64,000 nucleotides of DNA from Krasilnikovozyma curviuscula (GCA_014825775.1 MVAQ01000105.1:1-64000); one strand, 5' to 3'. Shown: positions 39,627 to 51,775, counted from the stretch's first letter. The notes: generated by a model from the sequence alone, not told the origin. A program made the numbers and translations.

Positions 39627-42066
39627 TTGTTTTCATCTGTAACCCTTGTGTTGTTATTCGCGCGTTAGCAACTTAAATAATACCCCACCCGTATTGATAC
39701 ACATCCACTATACCACTCAACAACACGTTCCATTTGAGACTTCCGAGTTGAACTGATGGGCTTGAGTGCACATTTCGAAAGCTGAACGAGGAAAGCGAAA
39801 AAAAAAAAGTATGTTCTTTTTTTCGAAGATGCTGTCATCTAATGCACTTAGTTGACCATGCGACAAGCCCTCGTGGAACGTGGGATAGGCACACGACAGG
39901 CACACTTCAGATGAATGTTCTTCTGATGAATGAATGTTGAAGCGCATCGAGATCTCGAGAACCGAGAGCCACGATGGTTTGTGATTTAAGGTTTTACGAT
40001 GCTCGACCGCATTGCATTGCCTGGAACTGCTCGCTCCATCTCGCTCCTTCGGGTCCATAGAGGTGAGGTTGAGGTCTATTGACAGTGAAGCTACTCTATC
40101 GTCTGGGGGATTAGAACTGTATTCTGTATATATGGCAGAGCCGCTTGCTTTTCGAGAGATCAGAGATAGACGCGCAGTTCTTGGAAACGAGTATGACTGA
40201 ATGTATTCGTCGTTCTGTGACGAACACAGGAGCAAAGATGACGTGGACCAAACTTTCTTTACTTCGACCATCTTTCTGGAATACATGCAAACCTTGAAAG
40301 CACGACTCGGGCGTTACAAGCACCTCGCTCGCAGGCAGGTGCTCCCCTATTCTCGCTGGTGTAAGTTAGAGTTTGGCGCTGGCAGATCATTCAGTTCAGC
40401 ACGCCTGCACCGCAGCGGTGGAATAAAACAAAATAAAAGCTTACTTCTGAATCTGGAACCAACTTTATACACATTTTGGAATTCTGTTACCTCTGCAGAG
40501 GTCTTGGGATGACCTCATCATCATCAGCGACTCGCTACCAGCGCGATTACTACGATCAACTGCGTGCTCCACAGACCTACGAATTTCCCAAGATCGATGG
40601 TGACTTCTCTGCGATGCGATGCTGTAAATGCAGCATCATGAGTGATTGTCGAGGAGCTTAAATCCCTCACACCATTGGAGCCAGTGATCGATTGCGATCG
40701 ACAGCGACGCAAGGGGAGGGGGGCCTGTCATTCTTTCAACAACTGGATTTCTCGTCGCTATGTGATCTGATATGTGGTCTAGCGTCCAGCAGACGCTCCT
40801 CAGTACCATACTATCTTAAAAATACCATACGTGGGGTCGTTATCCTTTTTCTTCTGTGTTTGAACTCCTATGAAACTCGAAGCCATTTAAGAGTCCCCCG
40901 GGGCAGGGGCAGAGGGAATCGCTGGATAAGGTTCACCTCCTTTCCGAAAGAAATACACAATAGCACTTATTTAGAAGGATTGAATGAAGGGGGTTCGACC
41001 TTTCACACATACATCAGTGGCTTGCGAAGGCTGGGTGGGCTGAACAAGGGCCCCCTCCCGAGGAAGGCGCGCATCGCGATGCGGCGCGTCGAGCCAGCCA
41101 AAATCCCGCGAGGGAAGCCACGGCGACCCAGCAGGTCGGGAAAGCGTGCTATCTTGAGCGCCGTCGAACCGTTTCAACTTACTTCACGAAAGCTTGCGAG
41201 ACACAGAGGTAGAGAGCGATCACACAGATATCTGCACAGCGGTACAGTCAGTCAGTCAGCGCCGAGCTTGTCACCCCCATCCCATGATTACCGGCCTCGA
41301 TTTGCTCCCACGTCTCCCATCCTGCACCAGATCTGACTGCTTCCTTCTCTCAGTATTCGTAGTCGTGTTTTCCTCCATTCTCCTCCCATGAATACATCCT
41401 TCTATCCACTCCTTTACGAGCGCGCAAGTATATCTGCTGTCAACAGAGCATTCCCAATAACTGTGATCGATTGTTTCCTCGTCCTTCAATAAAATAAAAG
41501 AGACCAGACAATGACGGACGACCCTTAATAATGTGATGTTCGGACAATTAAAGTCACACGCCTTTTCGTGACAGTCACGGCAGTGTAACGCCCGACACGC
41601 CTCCTTGGTTCTGCGCTAGTCGAAAAGATTCCTTCTCTCACCGCCCATTGTTTTTCACTCAAGGTTACCCCTTTTCCCTTCTCGTCCTGTTTCTATTGTG
41701 TGCGTGTCACTTCCACCTCCAACCCTTTCACCTTTCATTCATCAACGCCCATCGTGTATCTTAGAACTGTGAGCCCATTGTTCTACTTACTCACAGCAGA
41801 GACGCGACTAACGTTCGCGTCCCTCATTACAGGTACATTTCCTTTGTTCTCCCTCAGCCTTTCGGTTTCCAAACGAACACAATCACGTCCAGACCGGTAT
41901 CCAACCTTCAATCCAACCCTTCAAATAGCTGTGTCCCTCTCTTTCTCTTCTCGAACCACACTTCACACCCCACCTGACTCCTTCGACGCGAAATACAACT
42001 GCCCCAACCAATTTCCATTTAAAACAACCTCCACGAAACTCAGTGGTACGTGTCCTGCTCTTGAGA
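39627..42066. other. 2.4-kb gene-poor stretch
   Basis: This is the longest gap in the window. Frames of 189 residues (39717-40286 minus) and 214 residues (40692-41336 plus) exist but lack domains, coding-like composition and splice structure. From about 41640 the sequence is strongly pyrimidine-rich, typical of a fungal promoter and leader. A likely leader intron runs 41769-41832 (GTGAGC donor, CTAAC branch, TTACAG acceptor). I found no tRNA box A/B pair by eye. Confidence 0.5.
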
Positions 42067-43745
42067 ATGAGCTTTCTACCTATGTTCTTGAACTCGTCTA
42101 TTGACAAGAGCCTGCTTGTGGATCCAGTCGCTCTGGTAGATCTCAGCCTCTCCGACGTCATGTCTCCCCGTTCCCCATCGTCATCCACCCACTCAATATC
42201 ACCACCTGCTTCGCTCCTACCAACACCTTCTTCCACCATCAGAAGAGGTCAGCACAACAAGAACAAAAGAAGCTTCGACTTTACTTCGCCAGACTCGTCT
42301 GATGAGGACGATTCCATAGATTCCGCCTCAGCGAGCCCCACAACGCGTAAATCCAAGCAGGGCGCATTCCCACTTGGCCTGTTCAAGCTTCCATCAAAAA
42401 TCCTCGACTTTGACGGACGCGTCGAAGAGGGAGAAGACTCAGATTTCAACAACACTGGCGCCATCCATTTGAAGTTTGGAAAAATGGGCCTGAGCGCTTC
42501 TTCCTCAGTTTCGTCTTCTCTTTCGTCCTCGTCAGGCTTCAGTGGTGACGAAGAAGAGGTCACTTACGGCTCGATGCCTCAAAAGAAACGAAAACTCTTC
42601 GGTGAAGAGACTCCAAAAGCGTCGTCAAATGTCAGTCACAAACTCAAAACTGACGGGACTGGCTTCCTCAACATTCGACGAGACCCAGATGAGATGTTTG
42701 ACATCGATATGGATCTGCAGACGCCTTCCACTGTTGACGGGGATTCTCAGGATGAATGCCCAGTCAACTTCTGTACGTCTCCGTTTTCTCCTCAACTCAA
42801 AAACCGTGTGAGGTGACTGCGACTGACTTCTTGTGTGTTTCATATTCTCAAACCAGTCCAACAACGTTCTCTTCCACTATTCTCGTCACCACCAGCGTCT
42901 GTATCCCGTTCACAAGTTTCCCCAATCCGAGCAGTCAACACCAACTTGCCTGTGTTGGCTTTCGTCCCACCCTCTCCATTGCCACCTTCTCCAGCCACCG
43001 TTCAGAGGAGAAGATGCAACCCAAATCTTACCATCTCGCTTCCCAAACGCAAAGATTACCAGTCTCCAGAGACGATTGTCAGCCATCAATCCGATGCGTA
43101 CACTATCACGATCCCCACCAGAACCAACGGAGACAACAATACCCAAAGCTTCTCTGATGTCATCCAAGCTGGCGAAAATCCGCACACACCAGTCGATCGA
43201 ATTATCTCCGTCCCCTCTGCCCCTCCAGAGATCATTCAGCGACCGGCCAACGCCCAAGCTCGCAGACCGCACAACCGTCCCCCAGCGGCACCAGGCACCG
43301 TGCGTCGGAACCCAAACCTCACCGTCAAAGTTGCGACGGGTAATGCGACCATCTGCAATGGCCTCCTCTCAGCACCGCTGTCCGCCGGCTCGTCGTGGTG
43401 CAGCGGATCGTCCCAGCTATCGCCGTACTCGAGTCCAACTGGCTTTGAACTCGGTTTCAGCGGCAGAGATGCAATGAGGAGAATCGTGACAGATGGTGTT
43501 CTCACCCCTGTCGACGGAAACGGCGACACACCGTTCCCTCTCAACAGCCCTTTCAAGTTTGAGTTTTCGGGCGATGACGGCGCAAGAACCCCTGGTGACT
43601 TTGACGAGGCTGAGAAGGGTTACTTTGGGAAAAAAAATGTTGCGCGTCTTACGAGAAGATCCAGGTCAGTATTCACTTCCCATTGAGCGGAAATATTGGT
43701 CCATATTTTGACATTTCCATTGTTTTCAGCTTGGCGCCTTGCTAA
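42067..43745 (+). CDS. unrecognised Ser/Pro-rich protein with NPNLT repeats
   Basis: I do not recognise this gene. A three-exon model (42067-42772, 42857-43664, 43730-43745) gives 509 residues. If the last intron is not removed, the frame ends at 43686 with 511. The protein is mostly disordered: Ser/Pro-rich and acidic patches, a basic cluster (MPQKKRKLFGEE) that could be a nuclear signal, and two related motifs, RRCNPNLTISLP and RRNPNLTVKVATG. Other distinctive parts are SPYSSPTGFELGFSGRDAMR and SPFKFEFSGDDGARTPGDFD. Many S-P/T-P sites suggest proline-directed phosphorylation, and a nuclear regulator is plausible but unproven. The start is uncertain: ATG 42160 is an alternative if a leader intron removes the first. 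Confidence 0.6.
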
Positions 43746-44356
43746 ATCAAATATGCTCGTCTCCATCACATGCGTTTTACATCAAGATGTTGCCTCTCTC
43801 GCTTGCGAAATTACGATAACAAAAACATACACACATATATACACACAAACCGACTGTCGACGCATTTTCAACATGAAACACACATTCTCCACAACAAACA
43901 ATACATCTTGGTCATTTTGCTCGCTTCCTGCTCTTGATACATCTCTGGACTTCCGTCCTTCATATACGTGTTTGAACGCACGAACAAAAGTTACGTCTCT
44001 TTTTAATCGTACGGGCTTGGACTTTTCTCGCTTTGTCTCGACGTATCACTTGGAAACCTTGTTTTGATTTTTGACTTTCTTGGTTTCTTCAACGACGTGC
44101 CTTGGCCACGTTCGTATATCTTGGTTCTTTTCGTATTTTCTGTGTATTTCTGCTGCCATGTTATTCTATACTATATTATACAGACTTGGATCCTCGTGGT
44201 TCCCGCCTTGAACACTAAGTTTGAAACAACCCCTAATGAAACGCCAGCCGCGTCCAAGTCCCTTTTCTTAGCAATTTCTTCGTTTCCTAACGTCATCTGC
44301 AACTTGGGTGTCAACCTGATCCTCTCTTTTACTTAAAAGCCTGCAGCAACCGCACA
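43746..44356. other. intergenic, no gene seen
   Basis: About 610 bp of T-rich sequence between two plus-strand genes. It presumably holds the 3' untranslated region of the Ser/Pro-rich gene and the bestrophin promoter. I see no coding signal. Confidence 0.5.
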
Positions 44357-46461
44357 ATGGGATACTTCAGCAACACTCCAAGAGCTGGAAACTCTGCTGC
44401 TGATGCAGAATCACCTGGAGCGCCTGAACTCGATGCAGGACAGCTGGGAGCTGAAACCTCTCCTATCGGCAACCAAAAGCCTATGACTGCTTTAGAGGTG
44501 AGGATTCAGGCTGTGTTGCTGCATCAGATACGCCTGTTTTCAAGGAATAATAAAGAAGAGTTCCATTCATCGAGGAGAATGGGGAAGGCCGAAAGGGGCT
44601 CATGTCGAATAAGATATCACGTCACAGAAGACGAATGTGACTCCTCTCTCGCTTGTAAACCCTTCGGAGTGACCTTGCACTGATACACTTCAATTGGGTA
44701 TCACTTGCAGGCACTGGTCAAAGCTCGTAAAGAAGCTATTGAGAAACAAACTTTAAAGCACGCTACTTGGCTGCCTGACGTCCTCAGAATCAGAGGGAGG
44801 TGGGTGCCAGCCATTCCAACTGAGTCAGGCTCTAGTTTTTGACCGTTCCCGTCTGCTCTTTTGCTATAGTATTATTCCCTGTGAGCTAATTCGCCATGCT
44901 CAGGTTTACGAAGTTCTCGCCTCACGCTTTGCATTACCATTTTCCTAGCCATCTTTGGTCCTGTCCTCTCGGTTACAATCTTTGCATCGCTCGTTGTTGC
45001 ATTGACAAAATGGTGGAACTTGCCATTGAGACTCGCAAATTCGGTCGTTCCCTTGCTCTCCGTTGTCGTCGGTCTGCTCTTGGTCTTCCGAAATGGTTCA
45101 GCATATGAAAGAGTAAGTTAGCACCCTTTTATTATTAAAAATAACTAACTATCTTTTTGGTCTAGTACTCGGAAGGTCGAAAAGACTTGACTGCTTTAAT
45201 AACTGCGTCAAGAAATCTCGCGCGTCTTGCTTGGATTCAAGTCAGTCTTCCAGCAACGCCAGCAAGGTTAGATCAAGGCAAACCGATTATGACTGAAAAT
45301 GAACTGACTGCCGAAAAGCAGAAGTTTCTCAAACTCGTCTGCGCTTTCGCCGTAGCTACCAAGGTAAATGTCGCTGGTTTGTGATATCCAGATCTCGACC
45401 ATGAATTTCTTTAATGACCGTCTTTCAAACCAGCATCACCTCAGGGGAGAAAGCGGTACTGCATACTTAGACTACGCCGACATCTTACCCAAAGAATTCA
45501 AACACTACGACACCCCTCATGAACCAATCTCTAGCCGAAGCAACACGTTGGGTGGCGCAAGCGGTAGCATCTCATCTAAAGGAGCAAAGCACGACGGAGA
45601 CCCCGAAAGTCTTATCCCTTCTTCCCCAGCAAGAAGAGGCTGGCGGAGCTTGAACCTGAAGGTTTCTCTTGGATCGCTTCGAGAGACTCATGGACAATTC
45701 CTTCCACCAACGAGTCCAACCATCACAACGCCGCTACTTCAGAGCTATACACCTTACCAGCAAGGAGGTGAAGGTGGTGCTGCTAGCTTGCCATTGCCTT
45801 TGGTGATCGCTCATTCGTGAATCTGCAAACCGTACGTTGCTGAAACGACGAAATTCGGCTGATAGAGTTCTTTTTTCCACAACGCAGGCTAAGCAGATCT
45901 ATCTACAAGTTCAAACGCGACGGGTGTTTGGAACAGTGTGGCCCTGCTGGAACCAACGCGTTGCAATCTCTTGTTCAGGTAAGTCGTTTCTTGTGGAGGT
46001 GTAAATAGTTATCTAATCAAAACATTCTATCACTTTTGTTGACCCCCCTACAACGCGCAATTGTGAAGACTTTGATTGACCAGTTAGGAGCAATGGAAAG
46101 AGTTGTCCGAACTCCGCTTCCTCCCGTCTTCCAAATACATCTGAAGCAATGCGTACGTTTCATTACCCCGTTCGCATTTCGAGAGACTGACGGGGGCGAT
46201 TTGCAGGTCTCGCTCTACGTCTTTGCTCTTCCTCTCGTACTTGTCGATGATATGAGCTGGTTGATGGTTCCAGTCGTAACGCTCGTTGCATTCACCCTGA
46301 TGGGAATCGAAGGAATAGCTGCGGAGGTTGAGAATCCGTTTGGAGAGGACCAGAATGATCTCCCTATGGACCTCGAGATTGCTGAATTGAAGGTAGAAAT
46401 TGAATACATAATCAAGAGACTTCCTGAAGGAATGGATCCAGAGGACGTCTTCGCCGCTTGA
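44357..46461 (+). CDS. bestrophin-family anion channel
   Basis: This belongs to the bestrophin/UPF0187 family of chloride-type channels. Nine exons (44357-44497, 44711-44799, 44870-44880, 44949-45112, 45166-45363, 45434-45816, 45888-45978, 46069-46152, 46207-46461) give 471 residues. Key family parts are the entry segment (TWLPDVLRIRGSIIPSIFGP), the pore helix region (VVPLLSVVVGLLLVFRNGSA, then YERYSEGRK) and LIDQLGAMERVVRTPLPPVF. The last hydrophobic helices and the acidic end NPFGEDQNDLPMDLEI follow, as in fungal members. Exon 3 is only 11 nt and supplies the IIP of GSIIPS. An insertion of about 90 Ser/Gly-rich residues lies in the cytosolic loop. Location (plasma membrane or vacuole) is not shown by the sequence. 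Confidence 0.9.
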
Positions 46462-46882
46462 TGTGTTAAAGTTCAGACGGTGCTTCTGACACCCTTTCCT
46501 ACATGACAACTCGGTGCAAACTTATGAAGAGTTTCTTTACCATGTCATGATAGTAGCATGACCTTCTTATGACAATTCACGACACTGTGAGAGACGACTG
46601 GCGACAGGAAATGCACATTACGCATCCTGCAGTCGGGACCACGGCTTGTTGTGAAATCTTACTAATGAGCAAAGCCCGGTCCTTCTTGCGCTACTACTAC
46701 CTGCTGTGGAGGCAGAAGGGAGATAGGTAAACGATATTTAAAGCTGCTGAAAGTAAAACTATTTCCCACATAGTTAGTAAGTTGCTTAGGTAACTCGGAA
46801 GCGAAATCGTCCACTTGTGAAAATCGCTTCCAGAGGAAATGCATCCAGCTTTCCCCATTAGTAAGCCGCACGTCGTAGCATC

Positions 46883-46935
46883 TCGCTCTCACTAGTTACC
46901 GACGTGTTATTTCGCTCTCACTGGTTACCAACGTG
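46883..46935 (+). repeat. imperfect 24-bp direct repeat
   Basis: Two copies of TCGCTCTCACTRGTTACCRACGTG, 22 of 24 bases identical, lie 29 bp apart (start to start) and about 50 bp above a TATA box. Their position suggests paired binding sites for a regulator of the dehydrogenase gene. Confidence 0.8.
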
Positions 46936-46983
46936 GAATTTTCAGTCATCAACAGAAAAAAGAGGGGTGGGTGGAGGGAGATG

Positions 46984-46990
46984 TATATAA
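46984..46990 (+). promoter_or_regulatory. TATA box
   Basis: TATATAA lies 122 bp upstream of the dehydrogenase ATG and downstream of the direct repeat. Confidence 0.6.
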
Positions 46991-47111
46991 GGCAAGTTTG
47001 AGCCTCAACTCTCTTCGTCAACTATTAGCCAGACATCTTCACCACAACAAGAAGCACTCAGCATTCTTCCCTTCGACCACATTAAACTTTCCCTTTCAAC
47101 AAACACAAATA

Positions 47112-48100
47112 ATGTTTCCAAAGGTTTACCTCATCCACGGAGTTTCTCAAGGACTTGGCTTTGAGCTAGTCAAGCAGCTTTCAGCTTCCTCTGACAACAT
47201 CATCATCGCAACTGGTCGCAATCCTAAAAAAGCAACAGCCCTTGTAGAGCTTGCTAATTCAAGTCCTGCTAAAATACATCTGATTGCTTGGGACAGCGGA
47301 GTTGAATCTAGTGTCGCAGTAAGTATGGTATTGTCTAGCAACTGAACAAGCCTACACGCATACTAACCACCGACGCTTTCTCGGATTTGCAAAACTCCAG
47401 TCTGCTATGGAGGTAATCAAAAACCTTCCTTTCATCTCTGAGCATGGAATCGACACTCTTATCCTGAACGCCGGTATTATGGATGGTCTCTTTGCTTCAC
47501 CTGCGGAATCCAACAATTCGCAATTAGTCAACAACCTCAACGTCAACGTCGTTGGCACCTACAATGTCACCCAAGCAGTCCTTCCTCTCATGAAAAAAGT
47601 GGGCGGCGAAAAGAAGATCATTGCTGTTACTTCGTTGGCAGGTGCTTTTGGTGGTCCTATCTCTGGTCTTCCAGTCGCATTTAGCTACAGTGTTTCCAAG
47701 GCCGCACTCAACATGATGTTCCTTAAGTACGCTAACCAGCTCGGTATTGAAGGATTCAAAGTGATCCTTATTCACCCTGGTAAGTACTCTGCTTCTCCTG
47801 GCTTGGAAGACAATCGAGATGATCCTACGTTGAATTTTGATCATTTCAAAGGTGAAGTGAAGACCAAGGCTGGTCTTGACCTTGAAGCTTCAATTCCTGG
47901 CGGACTTCCTTTTGATATGATCACGCCTACCGAGAGTGTTTCTGCGATGTGAGCTGTTGCTCCGAGTATGCAATTTGTTTTCATCTTTCTGAGCAGACGT
48001 CTAATTTTCTTTGCGCAGGCTCAAAGTTTTCGATGGACTGACGACTGAGAGTAACGGAAAGCTATACACTCACAAGGGAGAAATCTTCCCTTCGTGGTGA
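47112..48100 (+). CDS. short-chain dehydrogenase/reductase
   Basis: Four exons (47112-47318, 47401-47779, 47852-47948, 48019-48100) encode 254 residues, a classical SDR length. The nucleotide-binding motif is near the N-terminus (YLIHGVSQGLGFELVKQL). The structural NAG is in LILNAGIMDG and the catalytic serine strand is IIAVTSLAGAFGG. The active-site Tyr-Lys pair is in FSYSVSKAALNMMF. HPG follows at the end of the fold. It resembles the sniffer/CsgA-like branch, which act on small carbonyls, but the substrate cannot be told from sequence. It has a TATA promoter with a 24-bp repeat, unlike its housekeeping neighbours, so it may be inducible. It is convergent with PFS2, 128 bp apart. Confidence 0.9.
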
Positions 48101-48228
48101 TGGACGAGAGTGGAAGCTGGTAAGAATTGGTGGTTGGTATTGGTACGAAGTGAACTATCAAAGAGTAATCTTTCTGGGAACAAGTCAGGCAGAAATATAC
48201 CGCGTGAATATCACAGTCAAAGATATAC

Positions 48229-50453
48229 CTAGTATCCCCCTCCTGCTCCGTAGTTTCCTCTGCCTCTACCTCGCCCCCTGCCTCGCCCTCCACCTCCGTC
48301 ATACCTTCCACTACCTCCTCTATAGCCACTATTTGCATTATTATCGTATTCGTTCTTGCTTTGTGACCACGAAGTGTTATTATTAGAGCGCCCTGGCGTT
48401 TGGTCGCTCCATGAAGGCTGGAAGTTTTGTTGTTGTGCAGGAGGTACGCTAGAGACGGGTGGGGTGCCTTCATTGTGCTGCGATCGGAACCCTGGGAGAG
48501 AACTCGAAGGATTGAACGAGGATTGCCTGAAATCTTGACGCTCGTTGTTGAGACCTGGGAGCTGATTAAATCCAGGTGCGTCAAAGTCATCAACTGAAAA
48601 CGAGTAGATGTCACGTTAGACTAGCACGTTGACTGGTGGGCGAATAAACAAAACAAACTCACGATCGTCTTGCTGATAACTCATCTTCGTGTTCATACCC
48701 AGCTGGCTCATCTTCTCAGTACCCAAGTGGAAGACGTCTTTCTTCGAGACACTGGCTGATCCACCGATACCAGGGGCCGTACCTCCAAACTCAATTTCCT
48801 CCTGAGAAGCAACCCTTCCTCTTTCCCAAAACCTTGTCGTGTGATCATTGGAACCACTGGCTAAGATGTGACCAAGCGGATGCCAATCTAAATCGAAGAC
48901 TTGCTGATCGTGAGCGTACTCAATGACTGATCTTGGGTTAGGAGAATCAAGAGTCCACTGAATGATGGAGCCAGTACTGTCTCCTGTAGCGAGAAGATCG
49001 CGATGTATTGGGTTCCACGCCAAAGCTGGGAAGAAGAAAGGAGGCCAGTTGTCTGTCAATCAAAAGTTCGTGGAGAGGATTAGACCAGACTCACCGAGGA
49101 CGTCCTTTTTATGCCCTTTGAAGTTAACCAGCTCTTTGAATGTTCTGATATCGTACACCCTGACACTGGTATCCCGACTACCTGTCGCGACCAAATTCCC
49201 ATCTCCCCCCGGATTCCACTTTGCACACATCACAGAATTTTTGTGCAGGTAACCACCAAGAGCTACTTTGCTTCTTGGATCCCAGAAGTTGACTCTGTCA
49301 TCTGAAGAACCTGAAACAAGCAGTCCCTTTGACTGGTGCCAGTCCAAACACCTGACGTCCTGTCCATGCCCTCTCCACCCCGATATCTGAGTCCTAGTGT
49401 TAAAGTCCCAGATTCGTATTGATCCGTCATCTCCACAAGAGCCGAAATGAGTATCTGATGGCGAGAATGATAGAGACCGACATGAATGCCCCTCGTGACC
49501 TCGTAACACTGTCAAGTTGTTCATGTTTGGTAGATAGTATTTGATTTGACCTTGATCATCAGACGATAAAATGTAGTGCCCTGAGTGAGAGTATTCTATT
49601 GCCCGGATAGGAGAATCGTGTGCCTGAGCACAGAGCAGACCAGGTTAGCATGCAGTGGCAAAGACACAGGAAGTTCGTCAATTCCCATCAACTCTAAAAG
49701 AATACACACCTGCAGAATAGTCTCGAAGTTGAAACTTTGACCATTCCATAACGTGAATTCACCACTCAAACTACCTGTTAAGATTCTTCTGGCTTCCGGC
49801 GTCCATTTTACAACATTCACCGCCGACCTGATTTTGTTGACTGACGAGTGGATAAAGACGTCACATATCGAGTATGAAGGATTCGTGAGATATGCTGGAG
49901 GTGGTAATAGCTATTTTAGATGAAAGAACGGGTTCATCAACAAGGGGAAGAACGAGGAGCGAGTAATGGTCCACAAAGACGTACATCTATGAGAAATTCA
50001 GCCTGAGGCCGTAGGTAAGGTGTATATGCACTCTGAGGTCGAGATCTGCGTACCTGGGGATCGCAAATAGTGTCGTCCGTTAGCACAGTAAGTCAAGCAG
50101 ACAGAGAGTGAGAACACTTTGAGTATGTTTTCTATCAAATCACTTACTTTCTTCCATTTCGTCCATTCACCAAAGTAGTCTACTGTCCTTCTAGCTTTTA
50201 ATTTCTTTGGAGGCTCACCATTTGCACCCCCTCTTCCTCTCGAAGCAAAGCGCTCTTCGTCACCTTGAGCTCTCCTGAACTCGAGCTCTGCTGCGAAAGC
50301 CCTCTCTGCTCTCTCATCGGGAGGTGGTGGGGCAGGTGGTTGCGTGTATCGAGATGGCTGCCAGGGCGATGTAAGGGACGGTAACGAAGATGAATTCAGA
50401 GACGGTACCAAGACGACTGGCGTTGATGACGAGGAAGCCTCTGCTAAAGCCAT
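48229..50453 (-). CDS. PFS2: Pfs2/WDR33 polyadenylation factor subunit
   Basis: Pfs2 (WDR33 in animals) is the WD40 scaffold of the cleavage and polyadenylation factor; the animal protein reads AAUAAA. Six exons (50148-50453, 49985-50053, 49710-49910, 49095-49623, 48663-49025, 48229-48593) give 610 residues. A Pro/Ser-rich N-terminus with [17 protein letters not shown] precedes seven WD repeats. These include [80 protein letters not shown] and [20 protein letters not shown]. The C-terminus is Gln/Asn-rich and ends in an arginine-glycine run ([17 protein letters not shown]), likely RNA-binding. It is divergent from RPB8. Confidence 0.95.
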
Positions 50454-50657
50454 TTGGGTTCTCAAAGACACAAAGGTCTTGATTTTTCCAGTTGAACAGA
50501 GGTATCTACAACAAGAAAGGTAGCAGACAAGAAATGGAACGTAAGAAAAATACTGGGGAATTAAGAAGTTGGTAGTTAAGGTAAGAATTTGCGAGAGCAA
50601 CTGGATCCCAACCAAAACTCCCTCTTCTTGTACCAGTATCCGGATCTCTTTTCCAAA
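50454..50657. promoter_or_regulatory. shared PFS2/RPB8 upstream region
   Basis: Only 204 bp separate the start codons of two RNA polymerase II pathway genes (3'-end processing and a polymerase subunit). A bidirectional promoter is likely. Confidence 0.55.
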
Positions 50658-51496
50658 ATGGCGTCTATTGGAAAACTATTTGACGATGTCTTCACCATCG
50701 AGAGAATCGATTCAAAGGGGAAAAAATTCGACAGAGGTAAGTCTGCTTCCCTGCTCAATCCCAATACATGCGCCGAAATAACTTTTCTTTCTGCTGCTTG
50801 ACAACTTTAACAGTCTCTAGAATAGAAGGTCCTTCAGAGACACACGACATGCAGCTTACGTTGGATGTCAATTTCGACCTATTCCCACTCAAAGTTGGCG
50901 AGAGAATCACACTCTTTTTGGTTTCTACTCTCCACCCTGATGCGGACGCTGGAGATGAAATGGATGTTGACGGAGGTGCTTCTAAGGCGAGGAGAGAAGC
51001 TTGGAGAGGTGGCGATGAAGGACTGGCAAAGGATTTCGAGTATGTCACTTACGGAAAGGTGAGGTGTTTCTCTCAGGTTGTGGGCGATGCTCAACACCGC
51101 GAGGTGGTCACAGTCGGTCACTAGTGTATTGATCTTCCTTGTGGACTTATCTTGTAACAGGTTTATAAGTTTGAAGATTCCCCTTCAGCTGTGGCTGGAG
51201 ATAAACAAGCAACAGGTGGGTTAAATCAAATTTGACCTCACACCTCCGACGCCTTGAAGAGCTAGGACTGACTCTTACTAATTGTCTGTTTCTGAAACTG
51301 TGCCTAGCTTACATTTCGTATGGTGGGTTGTTGATGTCGCTGAGAGGAACCTACAGAGCATTGAGCACAATTTCAGGTGAGCCTGCCGTGTTTTCACTCA
51401 TACTCATAGTCAGGCTCAATCTGCAACCTTGACTAAAGGAGTCTCTTGTATTCTTTAATAGTCGGTTCGAATGTATATTGCTTAATACGGAAGTAG
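50658..51496 (+). CDS. RPB8: Rpb8, shared RNA polymerase I/II/III subunit
   Basis: Rpb8 (ABC14.5) is a small OB-fold subunit common to the three nuclear RNA polymerases. Five exons (50658-50736, 50814-51058, 51161-51215, 51308-51376, 51462-51496) give 160 residues, slightly longer than the usual 146-150. Conserved blocks are LFDDVFTIERIDSKGKKFDR, VSRIEGPSETHDMQLTLDVN, FPLKVGERITLFLVSTLHP, DFEYVTYGKVYKFEDS, YISYGGLLMSLRG and the end VGSNVYCLIRK. The extra length is in the loop around DEMDVDGGASKARRE, the variable region of the family. Confidence 0.96.
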
Positions 51497-51775
51497 AGGA
51501 CACGTATCAATGTATTTGTTGGGAAAGTCACGCTCCGAGTGCAAGTTCAGTTGAGGTCCTGCCGCATCTCACTAGGTCTTTCTAACTGTCGAAACCTCTC
51601 ACTTGCTCTTCTCCTTTGCTATCAAGCCAGGGTATACTGTAGCAATCTGTCTCCGTTGGGAAGAAGTGGCAATTCGAAGTTTGCCTTAATCTTGCTCTCA
51701 TCCCAAGCACTTCCAAATACAATGAATACAAAAAGTCACCAATTGAATATGTTCATTCTTTTACGCCCCTTCAAT

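Larger units (their letters stand above)
46462..47111 (+). promoter_or_regulatory. upstream region of the dehydrogenase gene
   Basis: About 650 bp with no gene. It contains a 24-bp direct repeat (46883-46906 and 46912-46935) and a TATATAA box at 46984-46990, about 120 bp before the start codon. This spacing suits a regulated TATA promoter. Confidence 0.6.

Noticed and set aside
39717..40286. 189-residue minus-strand frame
   Set aside because: Ser-rich with poly-A derived residues, no recognisable motif, ends close to the PPR 3' region.
40692..41336. 214-residue plus-strand frame in the gene-poor gap
   Set aside because: Arg/Ser-rich translation without domain, homologous motif or splice structure; expected by chance in GC-rich DNA.
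42833..43477. alternative plus-strand frame over the Ser/Pro-rich gene
   Set aside because: Overlaps the chosen frame. The chosen one links to exon 1 in phase and continues through the longer open region.
44881..44903. 23-nt intron in the bestrophin gene
   Set aside because: Keeps frame but is far below any plausible intron length. The acceptor at 44948 gives a 68-nt intron and a better family match.
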